DNA of 64,000 nucleotides from Cristatella mucedo (lineage: Eukaryota; Bryozoa; Phylactolaemata; Cristatellidae). Location: positions 242,001 through 306,000 of the forward strand of contig WPIO01000119.1 in assembly GCA_009760855.2 (NCBI GenBank), given 5' to 3'. The translations under genes were made by a program, and so were the position numbers. Positions 1 through 12,152 of the stretch are shown here, piece after piece. A model generated the notes under the pieces. It made no database searches and had not been told where the DNA came from. It worked only from the letters and a program-made list of their open reading frames with translations. Positions within the stretch are counted from its first letter, which is position 1; every line of letters starts with the position of its first letter.

Positions 1-1194
1 TATCACCCTCTCCTCTGAATCGTATCAATCATATCAATCAGATGGTAGCTTTGAATCTTAGAACTTGAGACTCTTATGATAAATGGTCTTTTTATTTTCT
101 CGGTCAGAAGCCTATATCTAGCTTTCAACTTCTGCCATGAAATCCTCAACCCTGCCGTCAATCATTTAGTGAGCCCTTGATAGAATACTCCACAGTTTAA
201 TCTCAGTCCCCCTCCATTTCGCATTCTCTACTCTTCCGTTCACAATTTCATTACAAAACACAGTATTGGCACTATTTTTATGCACATGACACCCAATGCT
301 ATATATCCTGCTACCCGTCTAAGCATGGATTCAAATACTACTCAATCAATAATTGTGGGGCGTTCATAGTTGACATTCATACTTATATAGTTGCTACATT
401 CTCGAAGCCTTACCATGAGAAAATAAGGATATGGCTACGAGAAAGTTTTTTGAAATGAAAATGTGATGAACTCACTCTCGAGAATGGTTAATGCGTAACG
501 TCACTTCTGTGTCGTTCCTGGTAATCCTGGCACGCTTTTCCATTCTTACACGTTCGAGGAAGGCCAATGAAGGACATCATAGAATATTTCCGGCAAAAAT
601 TACAACTAGGCATAACTGGCTCACAGATTTTGATACCGAGTTGGGTTTCTTCTTGTCTTGGAGTCTTCTATTGTTTAGACGTTGATGGAATAGAGCTGTA
701 CAATGAAATATGGGACTGTTAAATGCTTCTCACCACACTTAACGACTCCTCACCAAAGACTCCATGGAAATCATGTCTTTCATTTTCAGTTATGGAGAAG
801 ACGTATTAAGTAATATGATATTTGCCTTGCAAGTTCTTCTCCCAATAGCTGTATCAGTAGCCAGTTTTAAACATACCTTTATAAAGCTGAAGATAATCCT
901 GACTTATCTAAGAGCATCAATAGGGCAACATAGGCTCTCTGATTTGGCCTTGTTAAGCATAGAAAAAAACGCTGAAAAATATTGATTTTCAAACTGTTAT
1001 GGACCAAATTGCCACGGTCAATGCCAGAAAAATTTATTCACACAAGTTAAAGCTGTAATAGCTATCTTGTACCTGTTCTACAATTAATAAACGTTTCTAA
1101 AATCAATATGCATGGTAGCATGCTTTTTGCATTTCACCTGTTATGGAGCTATTTTGCAGAGATTTTGGATTTCGGAGGGTCGTAATTTGTAGCT
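1..1194. other. Unique AT-rich DNA, no supported gene
   Basis: No repeat family shared with the rest of the window is recognisable here. On the minus strand between about 470 and 690 one frame stays open and is cysteine-rich (CEPVMPSCNFCRKY, PRTCKNGKAC). It is preceded by an AG (taaacaatag), and a possible GTAAGA donor lies inside it. It could be an exon of the minus-strand gene seen further right, but nothing else supports it. Confidence 0.4.
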
Positions 1195-3275
1195 TTGTCC
1201 CCGGGCGCCTAAAGGGCTCACTACTCCTCTGCTGCCTTTTGATCCTTGTAATATTCTAGCTGATCGTTTCTCTAGATTTTTTAATAAAAATAGACAAGGT
1301 GAGGGAGTCTATCTTTAGGGTAGCCATTCTATGAACCTACCCCTCAATTCCTTGAAGTACCTCAAATATCTGCATTCAAGAAAGCCACGACTGACCTCAC
1401 CCTTAATTTTGTATCCCAATCGAAGAAGACAACCAGTCTTCCAGACCCTATTCCCCCACCATGCTTCTAGGATGCATAGATATCTTACTGCCATTAATAA
1501 CTGACGTTACACACAGATAATTAACCTCAAGTTACGTCCTGCACATTTTAAAAAGGCTGTAGTTGGGCTATTACTCAGGTAAGAAAATCTAGACCTGCAG
1601 AACTTGAGCACTTTCCGTCCAGTCTCCACTTTATATTCCCCCTCAAAGACAACAGAACGAGTCGTGGCAGACCGGCTGAAGTCATATATTGAAAGTTCAC
1701 TCCTAGCTAGAAAGTAGCTCCAGTCTTGTTCAAGGGCTAAGCAATCCACAGAGTCAGCACTGCTTTGGGTGTATAACGACCTTCCTAGGAGAGCAGACTT
1801 ATATATAGAATATCTCTGCTTGTTTAGCTCAATCTTTCGGCAGCTTTTGATACTGTCGATCACCAAGTCCTTCTCGAGCCCATTTGATTTCGCCCTGGCA
1901 TCATTGGTACTGCACTGCGATGGTTCAGGTCCTATCTCATTGAGAGACACTAGAGTAATGCAGTAAGCGGGCAAACATAATCCGAGGAACCACTATATAA
2001 TTCATTTTATATAGCACCCCAAGAGAACTTAATCTCTATTCAGGCGCTTCACATATGCCTCGGGGCTCGAGCCCAAGACCTCAGCCAGACCTTGGTCGGA
2101 GCGAACACCTTATCCGCTGGATCGAACCACTGAAGTTTCAGGTACTTCTGGGCTCCATGCTTGGTCCTATTCTTTTCAAAGTTTATATTCTCTCTCATGC
2201 TGGTATGATTGTCAGGCACAAGCTAGGCGTTCACTTTTATGCAGATGGCACTCGGTTGTACCTTTTCTTTGATCCTTACCAGCTCTTCAACATGTCGAAT
2301 TCTCTCAACTCCCTAGCTGCATGTATTTATGACATCCACACATAGATGGCAGCTACATTTCTTAAATTAATTGATAATAAAACTAACGTACAAAATATGG
2401 GCAAACCATTCGCGATTCAGAAATCGGATTGTCTAACACTAAAAATAGGCTCTGCCAGCATATCTCGCTTTGAAAGGAAATAAAATCTCAGTGTCCGGTT
2501 TCAAAGTGACCATTATTTAGACGACCAAATCAGATCCACAGTAAGGTCTTCTTACTTTCAGCTACACATCATTTCTAAAATTTGGGCTTGCTTAAATAGG
2601 GGCACCACATCTAAATTGGTCAATGCATTTGTGACATCCCGTCTTGACTTCTGTAACTAACTGATTGCTGGTCTACCTACCTTTGCAATTGGCACTAACA
2701 GCTTATGCAAAACTCTGCAGCTGGGTTTGTCCTTCGTAAGGGTTGCAGTCACCACGCTACTTCTCGCCGACCTGCAATAGCTGTCAGTCAAGCAGTGCAT
2801 AAATTTCAAGGTTCTGTCACTCACTTTTAGGTCCCTGATTCACAGTTCTAGCCTAATAATCCGATCATCTCACCTACCACGCTAAGCATCATAACACCAG
2901 CTTTTCTGAATCTAATCGTTTAGCTACAGTACCTCTTAGGAACCCCAAATACTGTGGAGACATTGAATGTGGTCCATATGCTCTAAAAGCCTGGAATTCA
3001 CTCCCTTCTTTCTCTGGATATCACTGACTTGAGGAGTTTTAAAAAAGAAGCTAAAACGTGTCCATCAGTCAAAGCATTTAGTGGTCCATGCGATTAATCT
3101 TTTTTGTGCTTACGCACCCGGTGGCACTGCATTCTGTCAATAACCATATTATGCTTGTTGACCTTGGGCATTCTACTTCTAACCATGCTTCCTTTGCAGC
3201 ATATTTGCAATGCCTAGAAAGAAATACTATTCTCTGTGGGTGCTATACAGGTGTATGATTATTATTACTATTTAA
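1195..3275 (+). mobile_element. LINE-A copy, decayed, RT region to 3' end
   Basis: Reading the plus strand across many stops and frameshifts gives the reverse transcriptase of the window's LINE-A family. Near 1550-1650 there is FKKAVVG followed by FRPVS, near 1740-1800 ESALLWVYNDL, near 2140-2270 GSMLGP and then HFYADGTRLY, a decayed form of the YADDTQLY catalytic box. The C-terminal domain runs to about 3090. The 3' untranslated part ends in the family hairpin (tgcctagaaag / ctgtgggtgctatac) and ATT repeats near 3255-3275. Many stops make this an old dead copy. It is interrupted by a SINE-A at 1995-2123. Confidence 0.88.
1995..2123 (-). mobile_element. SINE-A inserted in LINE-A, with target duplication
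   Basis: Read on the minus strand this is a tRNA-like head (box A around ccagcggataaggtg, box B-like gggctcgagcc) followed by the LINE-A-like tail tgaagcgcctgaatagag. It splits the LINE-A reverse transcriptase just upstream of the GSMLGP motif. The 8-bp word gaaccact stands at 1987-1994 and again at 2124-2131 and fits a target-site duplication. The head is slightly truncated compared with the copies at 41.8 and 59.8 kb. Confidence 0.85.
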
Positions 3276-4361
3276 GTTTTAACAAAGCCTCTGACAATGC
3301 ATCGTACAACTCCAGTTTTATAATGTTCTAATGTCACGAAGAAGCAGGTTCCAAATGCTTCATTGTAATGAGATCAAGAGTTACCAGCCATATAACGAAT
3401 CTATAACGATCCTAAAAATAATTTTTAAAAACGACACTCTTACAGAAATAAACATCTTATTTTAGGATTGACATTTGAAAATAAGTACTAGAGTTTTCTG
3501 ATGAGCTGCTTAGACAGCCAGACAAAAGTTTTCTACTTTCGACAGCACCTGGTCGTAGGGTCAAATCTTCTGGGAACAGCAGGCATAGGTCATTGGCTAG
3601 AAATATATAACTGAGAAGTAACGGTTTTTATTTACTTTAGAATAATTTAATCTAATTAATCTCAGAAGTTTATTTTAGAGAGAAGTTATAAAAGCGTGGA
3701 GGGGTACCAAGTAGGAAGGAAATTTTTTCCGTGGTTGTGAGGATTAGTCGACATCTTTGCATTTATTGCGAGGTGAAAATGAAGATAAGGCAGCTGAAAT
3801 AAGTGACCAAATTTTGATATGAGTATCACTAGATGTTTTTTTTAGAAACATTTGTAATTTACATAAATATTTTTTCAGAAATTTTAATCAAAAGTGCTTA
3901 GTAGGCTGCTGCAAAACAACAATTTATCGCAAACTTTTTGTTTATCGTTAAACGCATCCGAGATACCTTTACCTGAGTACGGAATTACACAAAAATGGCT
4001 GCAGATAAACAACAAGTTGTAGCAAATCACTGGTGGTTGGTCTCACTGAAAGATACTTAAACAACGAACCAACGTTTGCTAACTTGACCAACTATTGGAA
4101 GAAGCTGACTGCGCCAATAAACCTAGTCAAAGCTAATTAATCACACAGTAGGTAAACTAATCAAATTAATAGCAATTAATTTGAATTAATCGTAGAATGG
4201 AATGACAAATAACATGCTGCAAACTCGTTTTAGCAATTCTGAACCAGGGCTAGAAATAGGGCATGCCTTTGAGACGCCCATTCCCGACTAAATTTCAGAA
4301 ACCGAAATAAAAATGATTAAAAGAAGCAATTGAAGCTGCAAGAGTTGTAATGTGAACTTGC
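3276..4361. other. AT-rich non-coding stretch
   Basis: Intergenic or intronic DNA rich in short poly-A and poly-T runs. No ORF of note, no LINE or SINE similarity and no tandem repeat was seen. Confidence 0.5.
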
Positions 4362-4587
4362 CTCGTAAATATGCAACTTAAATGTTTCTCTGATCCCCAC
4401 ATGACCGTCGAATCCTTGGTGCGATGTAGAAGTCGGTACTCCCTTCGAGAACCACCTGGCCGAGTTACTATTTCATAGGTTACCACATAGGCATAACCAT
4501 CGAAGAGCTGCACCTTTTGTGACGATACTTTGCATCCGTGTCGCGATAGGTGATCATCTATCTTCACATTGCTCAAATAGAGCGTGC
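4362..4587 (-). CDS. Candidate Ig-like exon (single-exon domain)
   Basis: The minus-strand reading frame is open for 74 full codons between an AG acceptor with a pyrimidine-rich lead (tttatcattctag) and a GC-type donor (acgag|gcaagt). Entry phase is 1, the usual phase for Ig-domain exons, and exit phase is 2. The peptide has a cysteine at residue 18 (RHGCKV), a central VVTYEIV followed by GGSRREY, and a second cysteine at 71 (HLSCIF). A spacing of 53 residues is normal for an Ig disulphide. The GGSRRE block matches in position the GNSRE block of the exon at 6955-7167. The open frame extends upstream through a hydrophobic run that mimics a signal peptide but is better read as intron pyrimidine tract. 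Family membership is inferred from pattern only. Confidence 0.45.
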
Positions 4588-6374
4588 CTAGAATGATAAA
4601 TAGTAATATATTCAATTCCATAACCAAGCTCTGTTCTAGTCTATATTCAATGAATAAAAATGTCTGTATAACTCTTAATTTACTTTAAGTGCCGAGCTTA
4701 AATGGAACACATTGCAACGCGCCGGCGAAAAACGTTTTGTTTCCAGGAAAATAAATGCGCACGCAATTTAGAGATGTATTAATTGATAAAAGTTAGCTTT
4801 CCAGTTTTTAGGATTTAAGCAATTTCCCAATAGGAGCCATAGGCATTGATTGAACTTATTAACTGAGGTCTCAAATCTGAATGGAATATAAAACGTGACT
4901 GCTTTTAAGCACCAAATAAGAACAGCCTTTGCGTTTTGCCTGATAATCAAACCGAAGGAAATTAAAATTACCAGCCTTTGTATAATAAACTGAAGAAGCA
5001 GCATGTTTTGCGTTCTCCAAAGAAATATTAGTTTGAAAATTTGAAACACTTTTTATTTAGTCTGTAAAAATTACTGATCTGTCTAAATAGTTACATAGAC
5101 ATTCATATAGATTATTTTTAAGAATGCTAAGGTAGTGTGTGAATATATTTAATAAGTGCAAGCTTTATGCATATGCAAATGCAAACTAAAAGAGACCGTG
5201 GTTTAAAAGCATATCTGAAGACATCTTATGTACAACCTTAGTGTAAATATTAGAGGAATATACATAAGATATTTTGAAGAAGTTAGACCACGGTCCACAC
5301 CGTCCATGGAGTCGCCCGAGGTCGTACAGGAATAAGACAGAGTCAATAACCAAATTATTAACTTAATCGGTCACTTTTCTATCGATTAAAACGTGCAAAT
5401 ATGTTGTTATTATTTTTAATTATTATTTTTTTAAATTCAAAAATAATGCAGCGTTTTTATGCGCTTGTTCCCTAGCTCATAAACTTTGTATTTTGTACTT
5501 TAACATGCACTTTGTTGTGCTGCTCTGAGATAATGTACCAGCCCCTTTCAACATCATATAACGGATCCTAGAATGCACGTAGCTATTATAAACATATTCA
5601 AAGCGGCTCAAAACAACCATGCACAGTGCTGTCCCAACGAAATTACCCAGCACGCACTTGATCAGTAGGTAATTAGCAGCAAAGTGAAAAGTGCAAAATA
5701 GTAAATTAAAAGCGGCATCATGGCTGAAATTTCTATTATTGCCACTTTTTCAGCGTCCACCTTTAATGCTTTAGAGCCTGGCTGTGAGTTTAAATGGTTG
5801 TTCAAAACTAAAATTTATTTCTAGAGTTCAAGGATTATTTCAGTTGTCATCAATGCGGCCACATGGTGCCCCTATCTTTATTGTTGCTGTTTGCTTCCAT
5901 ACAGACACCTAGGCTCACTTATAATGTTATCATCAAACATTCAATAGAAATAAGCTGACTCATAAAGGGCAAGTCCCAAATGGGGCTGTCAACTGCAACC
6001 TATCCAGAATTATAAATAGAGCTACAGGCCTGGGTTTTAAAAAGTGACAGAAAGCTAGCAAAAACACAAGAGTTCAGATTCCTTTTGCTAGAATGAGTAA
6101 CAATACAGCTACATGTCTGAGCGAGTTGCCGAAATGAAAAGATGTAGTCTTATAATTTCATGTTAGCCCGCCACTCTTGGTTGAAACAAGTACAACATCA
6201 GATTAGCGCTTGATCTCGTCTTCTCACTTTTTAACAGACCAGAACTGGAAATTCTTGTTTGCTATCAGCAACACAAGCTTTCTGCATTGCCATTCAATGT
6301 GACGTATTCCCACACTGATTACTACTATTCCAGTCTGCTGTCATCTCGGCGTAAAGCCTCGAAACGCAATTGAC
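4588..6374. other. Probable intron, AT-rich, with one hairpin
   Basis: Between two minus-strand candidate exons. It holds the palindromic element at 5194-5295 and otherwise no repeat of this window. A 93-codon minus-strand open frame at 4768-5049 is hydrophobic, lacks good splice borders and is not called. Confidence 0.4.
5194..5295. repeat. Imperfect palindrome, MITE-like hairpin
   Basis: The ends gaccgtggt (5194-5202) and accacggtc (5287-5295) are exact reverse complements. So are the inner words atcttatgta (5223-5232) and tacataagat (5261-5270), around a 28-base loop. The segments between them pair only partly. This could be a small non-autonomous DNA transposon remnant or a transcribed hairpin. 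No clear target duplication was seen at the outer borders. Confidence 0.6.
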
Positions 6375-6517
6375 TCATTCCGGTGGGCTCGAGCCGAGAC
6401 TGTAGGCACATTGAGCACTTAGCAGGTAGATATTGCTTCAATGAGAACCCGAACGGATATAGCAAGCGATTTAGCGAGGGGTCTAGGATTTTTGGTGCTT
6501 GTGGCACCAATGTAAAC
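6375..6517 (-). CDS. Candidate Ig-like half-domain exon
   Basis: The minus-strand frame follows an acceptor ctgtgtatccag, entry phase 2, for 47 codons to a weak donor at atga|gtcaat, exit phase 1. The peptide begins FTLVPQAPKIL, has GFSLKQYLPAKCSMC in the middle and ends SRLEPTGM. An alanine-proline start, a hydrophobic strand and then cysteines followed by a short polar stretch and proline resemble the first half of an Ig domain, like the better-supported exon at 14119-14236. The donor is poor and the frame continues to a stop 50 bases further on, so the true end is uncertain. Confidence 0.35.
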
Positions 6518-6954
6518 CTGGATACACAGGTTGAGCTTTTACCGTAAAGTGCCATTGCATTCATGTAAAAAGGGTGTCGCTTGCTTCATTTTATCAGCTG
6601 ATCACGAAAGTCGATCCTTAAACGCAGAAGCGTCCTGCCTTCTGGCGTCATCTTCAATTGTGTTATAGGTACCCGGATTCTATTAAAAATTCCCTTTGGA
6701 CTCGAAAGTGGCAGGTTTATACCAATAGCTAGCAAGTTAACTTTTCTATCAACAAAGGACAATTATGGGTGGCCGAGCAAGATCGCATGCTCCCGATGTA
6801 AGTTCTCGTCAAGACATAGTCATATGCCAGTGACTGGGGTAACTGGTATACGATTGGGGGATCACCTAGTATTAAATATGTATTATTTTTACTCAGATAT
6901 TTAAGTGTCTGTTGGTATATAATTTTGTGGCCAGTAGCACACAGCAACGCGTAC

Positions 6955-7167
6955 CCATATCATCAACCATGTACCTCCAGTCAATCCTTGGAGTCACTCG
7001 AATGACTTCGCGCGAGTTTCCACGGAAGCGGAACCATGAGTAAGTCAATTCGAGTACGTCCTTCGACGGCAAGTACGTTATGTAGTCTGACGAACAAGGC
7101 ATAATAGCAGTGGAGTAGAGGTCAGCAGTGAGGGTAATCATTTGCATTCCGGGTGAAAAGAAAAGAC
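6955..7167 (-). CDS. Candidate Ig-like exon
   Basis: Acceptor ggtttctttccag, entry phase 1, then 70 open codons to a possible donor atgg|gtacgc with exit phase 1. The frame stays open past that GT to a stop near 6895. The peptide has STAIMPCSSDY, then LELTYSWFRFRGN, then WRYMVDDMG followed in the same frame by TRCCV. The order cysteine, WF, DxMGxxC with about 50 residues between cysteines is the Ig pattern, strand B to strand F. If DMGTRCC is the F strand, the exon must extend beyond the first donor. The block LELTYSWFRFRGN closely resembles LADLTSFWFDSRGN in the plus-strand candidate at 29554. Membrane anchoring or secretion is likely for such domains but no signal peptide is visible. Confidence 0.5.
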
Positions 7168-7890
7168 CTGGAAAGAAACCTTATTTAACTTCTTCGCCGA
7201 TATAAGTAAAGAACCCTATCATCATTCTATGTTGCTGCCACGCTTTTTCAATAAAATAAATAAATACATATATTAGGTGAGATTTTAAGGCGGATTTCCA
7301 AGCAAGGCCAATTTTGTTACGCTGTTCCAGAACTTCTGCTACAGGCTGTTTATAATTTAACTCCACTCATCTTTAAGTAGGTCGACGTCTTCAAACGACA
7401 GCTTTTGTTATGAGAAAATACTTTGAATACTTTAAGGTAAATGAAAGTAAATGCAGTAATTTTAATTGCTATAACTTGAGTAACATATAAAATAACATTG
7501 ACAGCGTTAGGCGGCTATAAACTTAAATACACGGCCTGTTTACTAGTTGCAGTCAATTATTTCCAGTCAATTTAGAATGACAGTAGCACAATTTCTCTCT
7601 TGAAATTATACTTATACTGTAAGTGATGCATATCAATTTAGGTAAGGAAAACAGAAAAGCATACATCAGTAATGAAATTAGAATGCAGTTAAATAATTAT
7701 CACTCTACACAAACTTAAAGCTCAGCTTCTCATCCTGCAGAAAATTGGGAATCTTTTAAACTTCAAAATAGCGCATTTGTTTTAAAGCGTCACTGAAGTG
7801 ATTATTAGCAGTTAATTCAACCTTGGTTGATCATAGTTGAGCATCTCTTGCGCAAGGTTTGACTTAGTAGTGCTTCAGCTCTATTTGTTC
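7168..7890. other. Probable intron, AT-rich
   Basis: Lies between minus-strand exon candidates. A minus-strand open frame at 7181-7366 (starting ELNYKQPVAEV) has no convincing acceptor or donor. No repeats were found. Confidence 0.4.
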
Positions 7891-7992
7891 AATTAGGAAA
7901 GGTGCTCCGATCCGCATGCTTAGCATTTAATTGAATTTGGATGCTAATGGCCAGGCCCAGTGAACCGCCTCGTAGTTTGAACAGCGACACAG
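7891..7992 (-). pseudogene. Possible decayed Ig half-domain exon
   Basis: A good acceptor (gtatactttccag) is followed in phase 1 by VSLFKLRGGSLGLAISIQ and then LNAKHADRSTF before a stop. The order VSL-x-L-xx-SLGL-xxxIQ recalls the start of the exon at 14119-14236 (AVSLPLE, SFLGLRS, NQSLVCQADR), but the cysteine is replaced. The sequence after GCGGATCG reads GAGC where the intact relative has the donor GTGGGT. This fits a dead copy of that exon, but the similarity is short. Confidence 0.25.
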
Positions 7993-9159
7993 CTGGAAAG
8001 TATACTTTGAAAGTGTACTATGAGCCTCAAGCAATTGCGGCTTTCATTCTATATGTTAGATAACACTATTCCAGAGATGTTTACAGAATTTAGCACTACT
8101 GTGTATGCTCATTATTATGCAGTGGCCTTTAATGACCCAGCGCCTGCCATTTGTACAATCAGCTTCGAGATACCCACACCCATGTGTCCGTGGGACGAAA
8201 TAATATTCCGTCAATAAAAGAAAATTGCAAATTGCTGAAAGCCTAAAATTCACAATGTCCTTAACATTTTCGTAGGTCATGAGAGCTGTCCGTAATTTAA
8301 AATTGTTTAGGCAGTATAAGATTGTAATATGGCAAGTTTCTTTGAGTTCATACTCCTGGATGGTTCAAACATGGCAATGGAGTGATAAACCAAAACGAGC
8401 AGGCGGAAAACAGCGCATTGGCAAGACTGCACCGACAAAAACACGAAACGCCTTAAGCGCAAAGATCGAAAGAACTCCCACAAATGAGTGCAACCAATCA
8501 ATTTAAGGCATTTCAGTTTCAATAAATATTTACCATAAAGGTTTTGTATTAGAGAAAACAAATCCTACTTAAAGTAAAATTCTGAAAAATTTCAGCAATA
8601 TTTTAATTTTCAAATTGTATCAAATATTTTCAAAAGTAAAATTATATCACATTTTATATAAAAACAAAATAAATTTCAATCCAATCATTATGAATTCTTC
8701 TCAACCATCGTATTTCAAGTTTCACAATAGGTGCAAAAATGATTGAATTGAATTGTTAAGCTGTGCATGGATAAATATTGAATTATTCATGTACAAATTT
8801 AACTTAATGATCTGGCATTTATTTAACCAGCTTTAACATGTAATTGTATTTTAGGATAACCATAATACACATAATTATAATAGTTTAATTTTATTAGAAT
8901 TTCAATGCTCGTTTTTTTGAAACAGCATCTGCATTACTAATACTTGACAAAATCTACATAATATTGTTACTTTCAAATCATCCTTAAAATCCCATAATTG
9001 TTTCTTATTGATTTATTAGCAATAGATTTGAGAGAAAGAAAGCCAGTTAAATCAAAGAAGTCGTAAATTTATATATTAATTAAAGTTGTGCACTTCTTTC
9101 GTCATGAGAGCAGTCGTTGGGGTTGTAAGCATTACACGCTGCCAGTGCAATCATGTACT
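7993..9159. other. AT-rich stretch, short open frames on both strands
   Basis: Contains overlapping open frames at 8020-8280 and 8279-8561. On the minus strand YYFVPRTHGCGYLEADC looks protein-like, but no frame has a clean pair of splice sites, so none is called. From 8560 to 9100 the sequence is very AT-rich and featureless. Confidence 0.4.
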
Positions 9160-9800
9160 TACAGCTCGAGAACAACTCTGCAGCTAGGCTTTTCTGTCAT
9201 GAGTTTTGCAGTTGGCACATAAAACCACATCTCGCCGACCCGAAATGGCACCCAGTCAAGAAACGCATTGAATTAAAGGTTCTGTCCCTCATTTTTTGGT
9301 CCTTTCATTCTTAGACTCCATCATACAGATCAGATAAACTAGCCCACCTGGCTAACCATAGTATCTACCGCTTTTTGGAATCTAATTGTTTACTTAGACC
9401 TCGTGCAAAATTCAAATCTTTTGCAGACCATGCCTTTAGTTCGTATGCTCTTAAAAACATGGAATTCACTTCCAACTTGCATCACGCCATCTCCTGCCTT
9501 AACTCCATTAAAAAAAAACTAAAAATGCGTCTATTTAACACAGCATTTAGAGATTCATTGTGATTCGACCTTAATGTGCTTATGCCTGCTGACGCTGTGC
9601 ATGCTGCCGCTAACCTTACTTGCATGGTAATCTTGTGCATGTCATCCCTAACCATGTTATGTTTGTTGTCATTTAGCATGCTACACTTAAACATTCAATC
9701 CTAATTTCTTTGCATAAATGTAAATTACCAAAAAAAAGATTGACTTCCCTGAGGGTGCTATACTTTTTCTAATTTATGTATTATTAATATATTATTAGAA
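9160..9800 (+). mobile_element. LINE-A 3' fragment
   Basis: Starts near the family's QNSAARL motif (gaacaactctgcagctaggc), passes the block corresponding to LKSFGDRAFSSYAPKAW as LKSFADHAFSSYALKNM, and ends with the hairpin-like gagggtgctatac and TAATATTATTA repeats. It is 5'-truncated in the C-terminal part of the reverse transcriptase ORF, with stops and frameshifts. Confidence 0.88.
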
Positions 9801-10631
9801 TTAATATTAATTTTTATTAAGTGGTTGAAAACTGGCGAAGTGCATGAGTAGTTTAAAGGTGGTTGGTTGAAAATGTACGAGGATTTAGATATCCTTCAAA
9901 AGAAATAACCTTTCAAATGGCTTATTGGGGCTGAGTGATCAGGATGAATGCACTATCCAAGCTCTGCTGATCATTATAGAAATCTGTAGTGGGTGATCGA
10001 ACTTTCAGGAAGACAGCAAGAATCCCTACATGATGGCATCATGACCTCCTTAAGCACCAGCTAGCCACAGCTTGGTTGGTAGCAGAACTGAATAACTTTG
10101 AATTATAATGGCTCAATAAGCAAATATTATTATATTGAGGTCAAGTCAGAAACTGCCCACTCCTAGTTGAGCTTGTTGTTACTAAGGACCGGCAATTGGG
10201 CATTGGCAAAAGATAACCCAGTCGAAGCAGGAGTGGTTGCAGTCGCTGGTGACTTCATTCCCTCGGTATTCCCAGCTTTATCTCATGCCACCATATTTAA
10301 TCTTCCCCTAGCCCGGCTGTAAATCACTCTAACTTGGTGCTCATCAGGACTGCAATTGATCTGGTTGCCCATCTTTAAGCATGTCATTAGAACGCCGAAT
10401 ATTGCACGATGTGTTTCTTGACAAAAATCTCCAATCGCTTGGTGTGATCAAAATCTGGCTGAAATCGACTAATCCCACGACTAGAGCCGACGCAAACCCC
10501 ACAGATTTCTAATTGTTTTATGCCCAAAATTTGATGAAAACTGGTGGAAGAGTAGCCATTATCGTAATTTCTTCACTCAATTTTAAACCTTTTGCAGCTC
10601 TCTTAAATAAGTCGAATCTCTTGTTTTAAGT

Positions 10632-10707
10632 TCCTTAATAATAATAATAATTAACTTGATAAAGCGCCCTCAGAGAACTTAATCTCTCTCTAGGCGCTCG
10701 ATAACAA
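10632..10707 (-). mobile_element. LINE-A tail only
   Basis: Plus-strand sequence begins (AAT)n, then ttgataaagcgccctcagagaacttaatctctctctaggcgct. That is the LINE-A terminal hairpin in reverse orientation, and it stops after about 75 bases. A very short 5'-truncated insertion or a SINE tail; no tRNA-like head follows. Confidence 0.75.
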
Positions 10708-12152
10708 GCAGCTAAAGGTGGCCGTAGTCTATCCACCTCAAAGTTCTAAATATTTCTTTATTTTAGATTTGTATTTACTTAATTTTGATTTCATGTTAAA
10801 AGATAATCTTTCCTCGTCATGTTTCATCTTAAATTTATTCTGAAAAATCACGTTACACATGGAGTGCCAAATTTCATGCACTGACCGACTCATTCCAATT
10901 GTGGCTCTTGTGTATGACTCCACTCAGAACAAGGTTGATGTACCCTATCAAAATTTTTTTCACAAGCATGCACTGGCACCATCTGTAATTACCGAGTTCT
11001 GCTCATCTGACCATTTGAGGATCTCATTGAGTCTGCATTGTGCGCCCTCTTCCGCATCTACAATAATTTGTGGATCGCGAAACCTCAAAACCATTACCGT
11101 CGATGCTCTTCCTCGCCCTAGCTGCTCGACCCCTCTTCCGACCTGTCATCGTTGGTAGATCCCTCCAAAACTAGCTGACATGCTTGACGAGTTTCCTACT
11201 CTCGCTGGGCACACTATTTGCTATCGTCCTGCGGGCTATGGTTTACCATAGATATTCAACCAGCTAGATATACTAAGCACAAGGGTGAGAAAGCATTCAA
11301 TAGATCAGGACTGACTGCCCATCGCTAGGCATACGAGGGCTACTGCAGATTATACCAATCTATCCTAGAAAAGGCCAAGTCTATCTTCTACAGAATTAAA
11401 GTTGATTCACGCATGTAAAATCCACAGATGCTGATGTTCCCAAAAATTTGCAAATGATGAAATATCTTCTTAACCGCTCAAAAGTTAGCTCCTTGCCTTG
11501 GGATCCTTGTGATGATCAGGCTGATCACATCTCTAGCTTTGTTGTCAGCAAGACAGACAAGACGAGAGAGTCAATTCTCAAGGTAGCAGCATCCCCTCTG
11601 GACTCATGTCCATCACTATCAAAGTCCACGGCACTCCACTTCCTCAATTCCGTGCCGCACCTCAATGTCAACATTCAAGGAGGCTATGAGTGACCTTATC
11701 CTGAAATTTGTCTTTCAGTCAATAAAGACGGCTAGTGCTCTAGAAATTATTTCCCCTGTCCTACTTCTGACATGTTGATCTGCTACTGCCATGCATAGCT
11801 AATGTAATAAATATGTCATAACCCTGAGGTACTGTCTCTGCATCTTTCAAAAGAGCTGCAGTGAAGTTTTTAATTATAAGGTTGATTTAAAGAAACAGTT
11901 CGTGCGCCGTGTTTTTCATTAAATAATGATTAGGTTCATTAATTATCTTTTCATTAAGTTATAATAAAATAATTATCTTAATACAGATCCCGAACTTTTT
12001 CTTTAACTTTATAGGAAAGCAACATTAGACTATTTGAACTTGAGCTATTCGCACAGTCTTCATTTTACCATTCCTGTCAGACACCGTATCAAATTGTAGC
12101 AGGCCAACTGAAATCTTACATTAAAACTTCCAAACTAGTTCCAGCCTGGTTT

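Noticed and set aside
4588-4627. Apparent signal peptide (MVMELNILLFIILG) before the 4.4 kb exon
   Set aside because: It is better explained as translation of the pyrimidine-rich intron end. The AG acceptor tcattctag lies directly after it and gives the phase 1 entry expected of an Ig exon.
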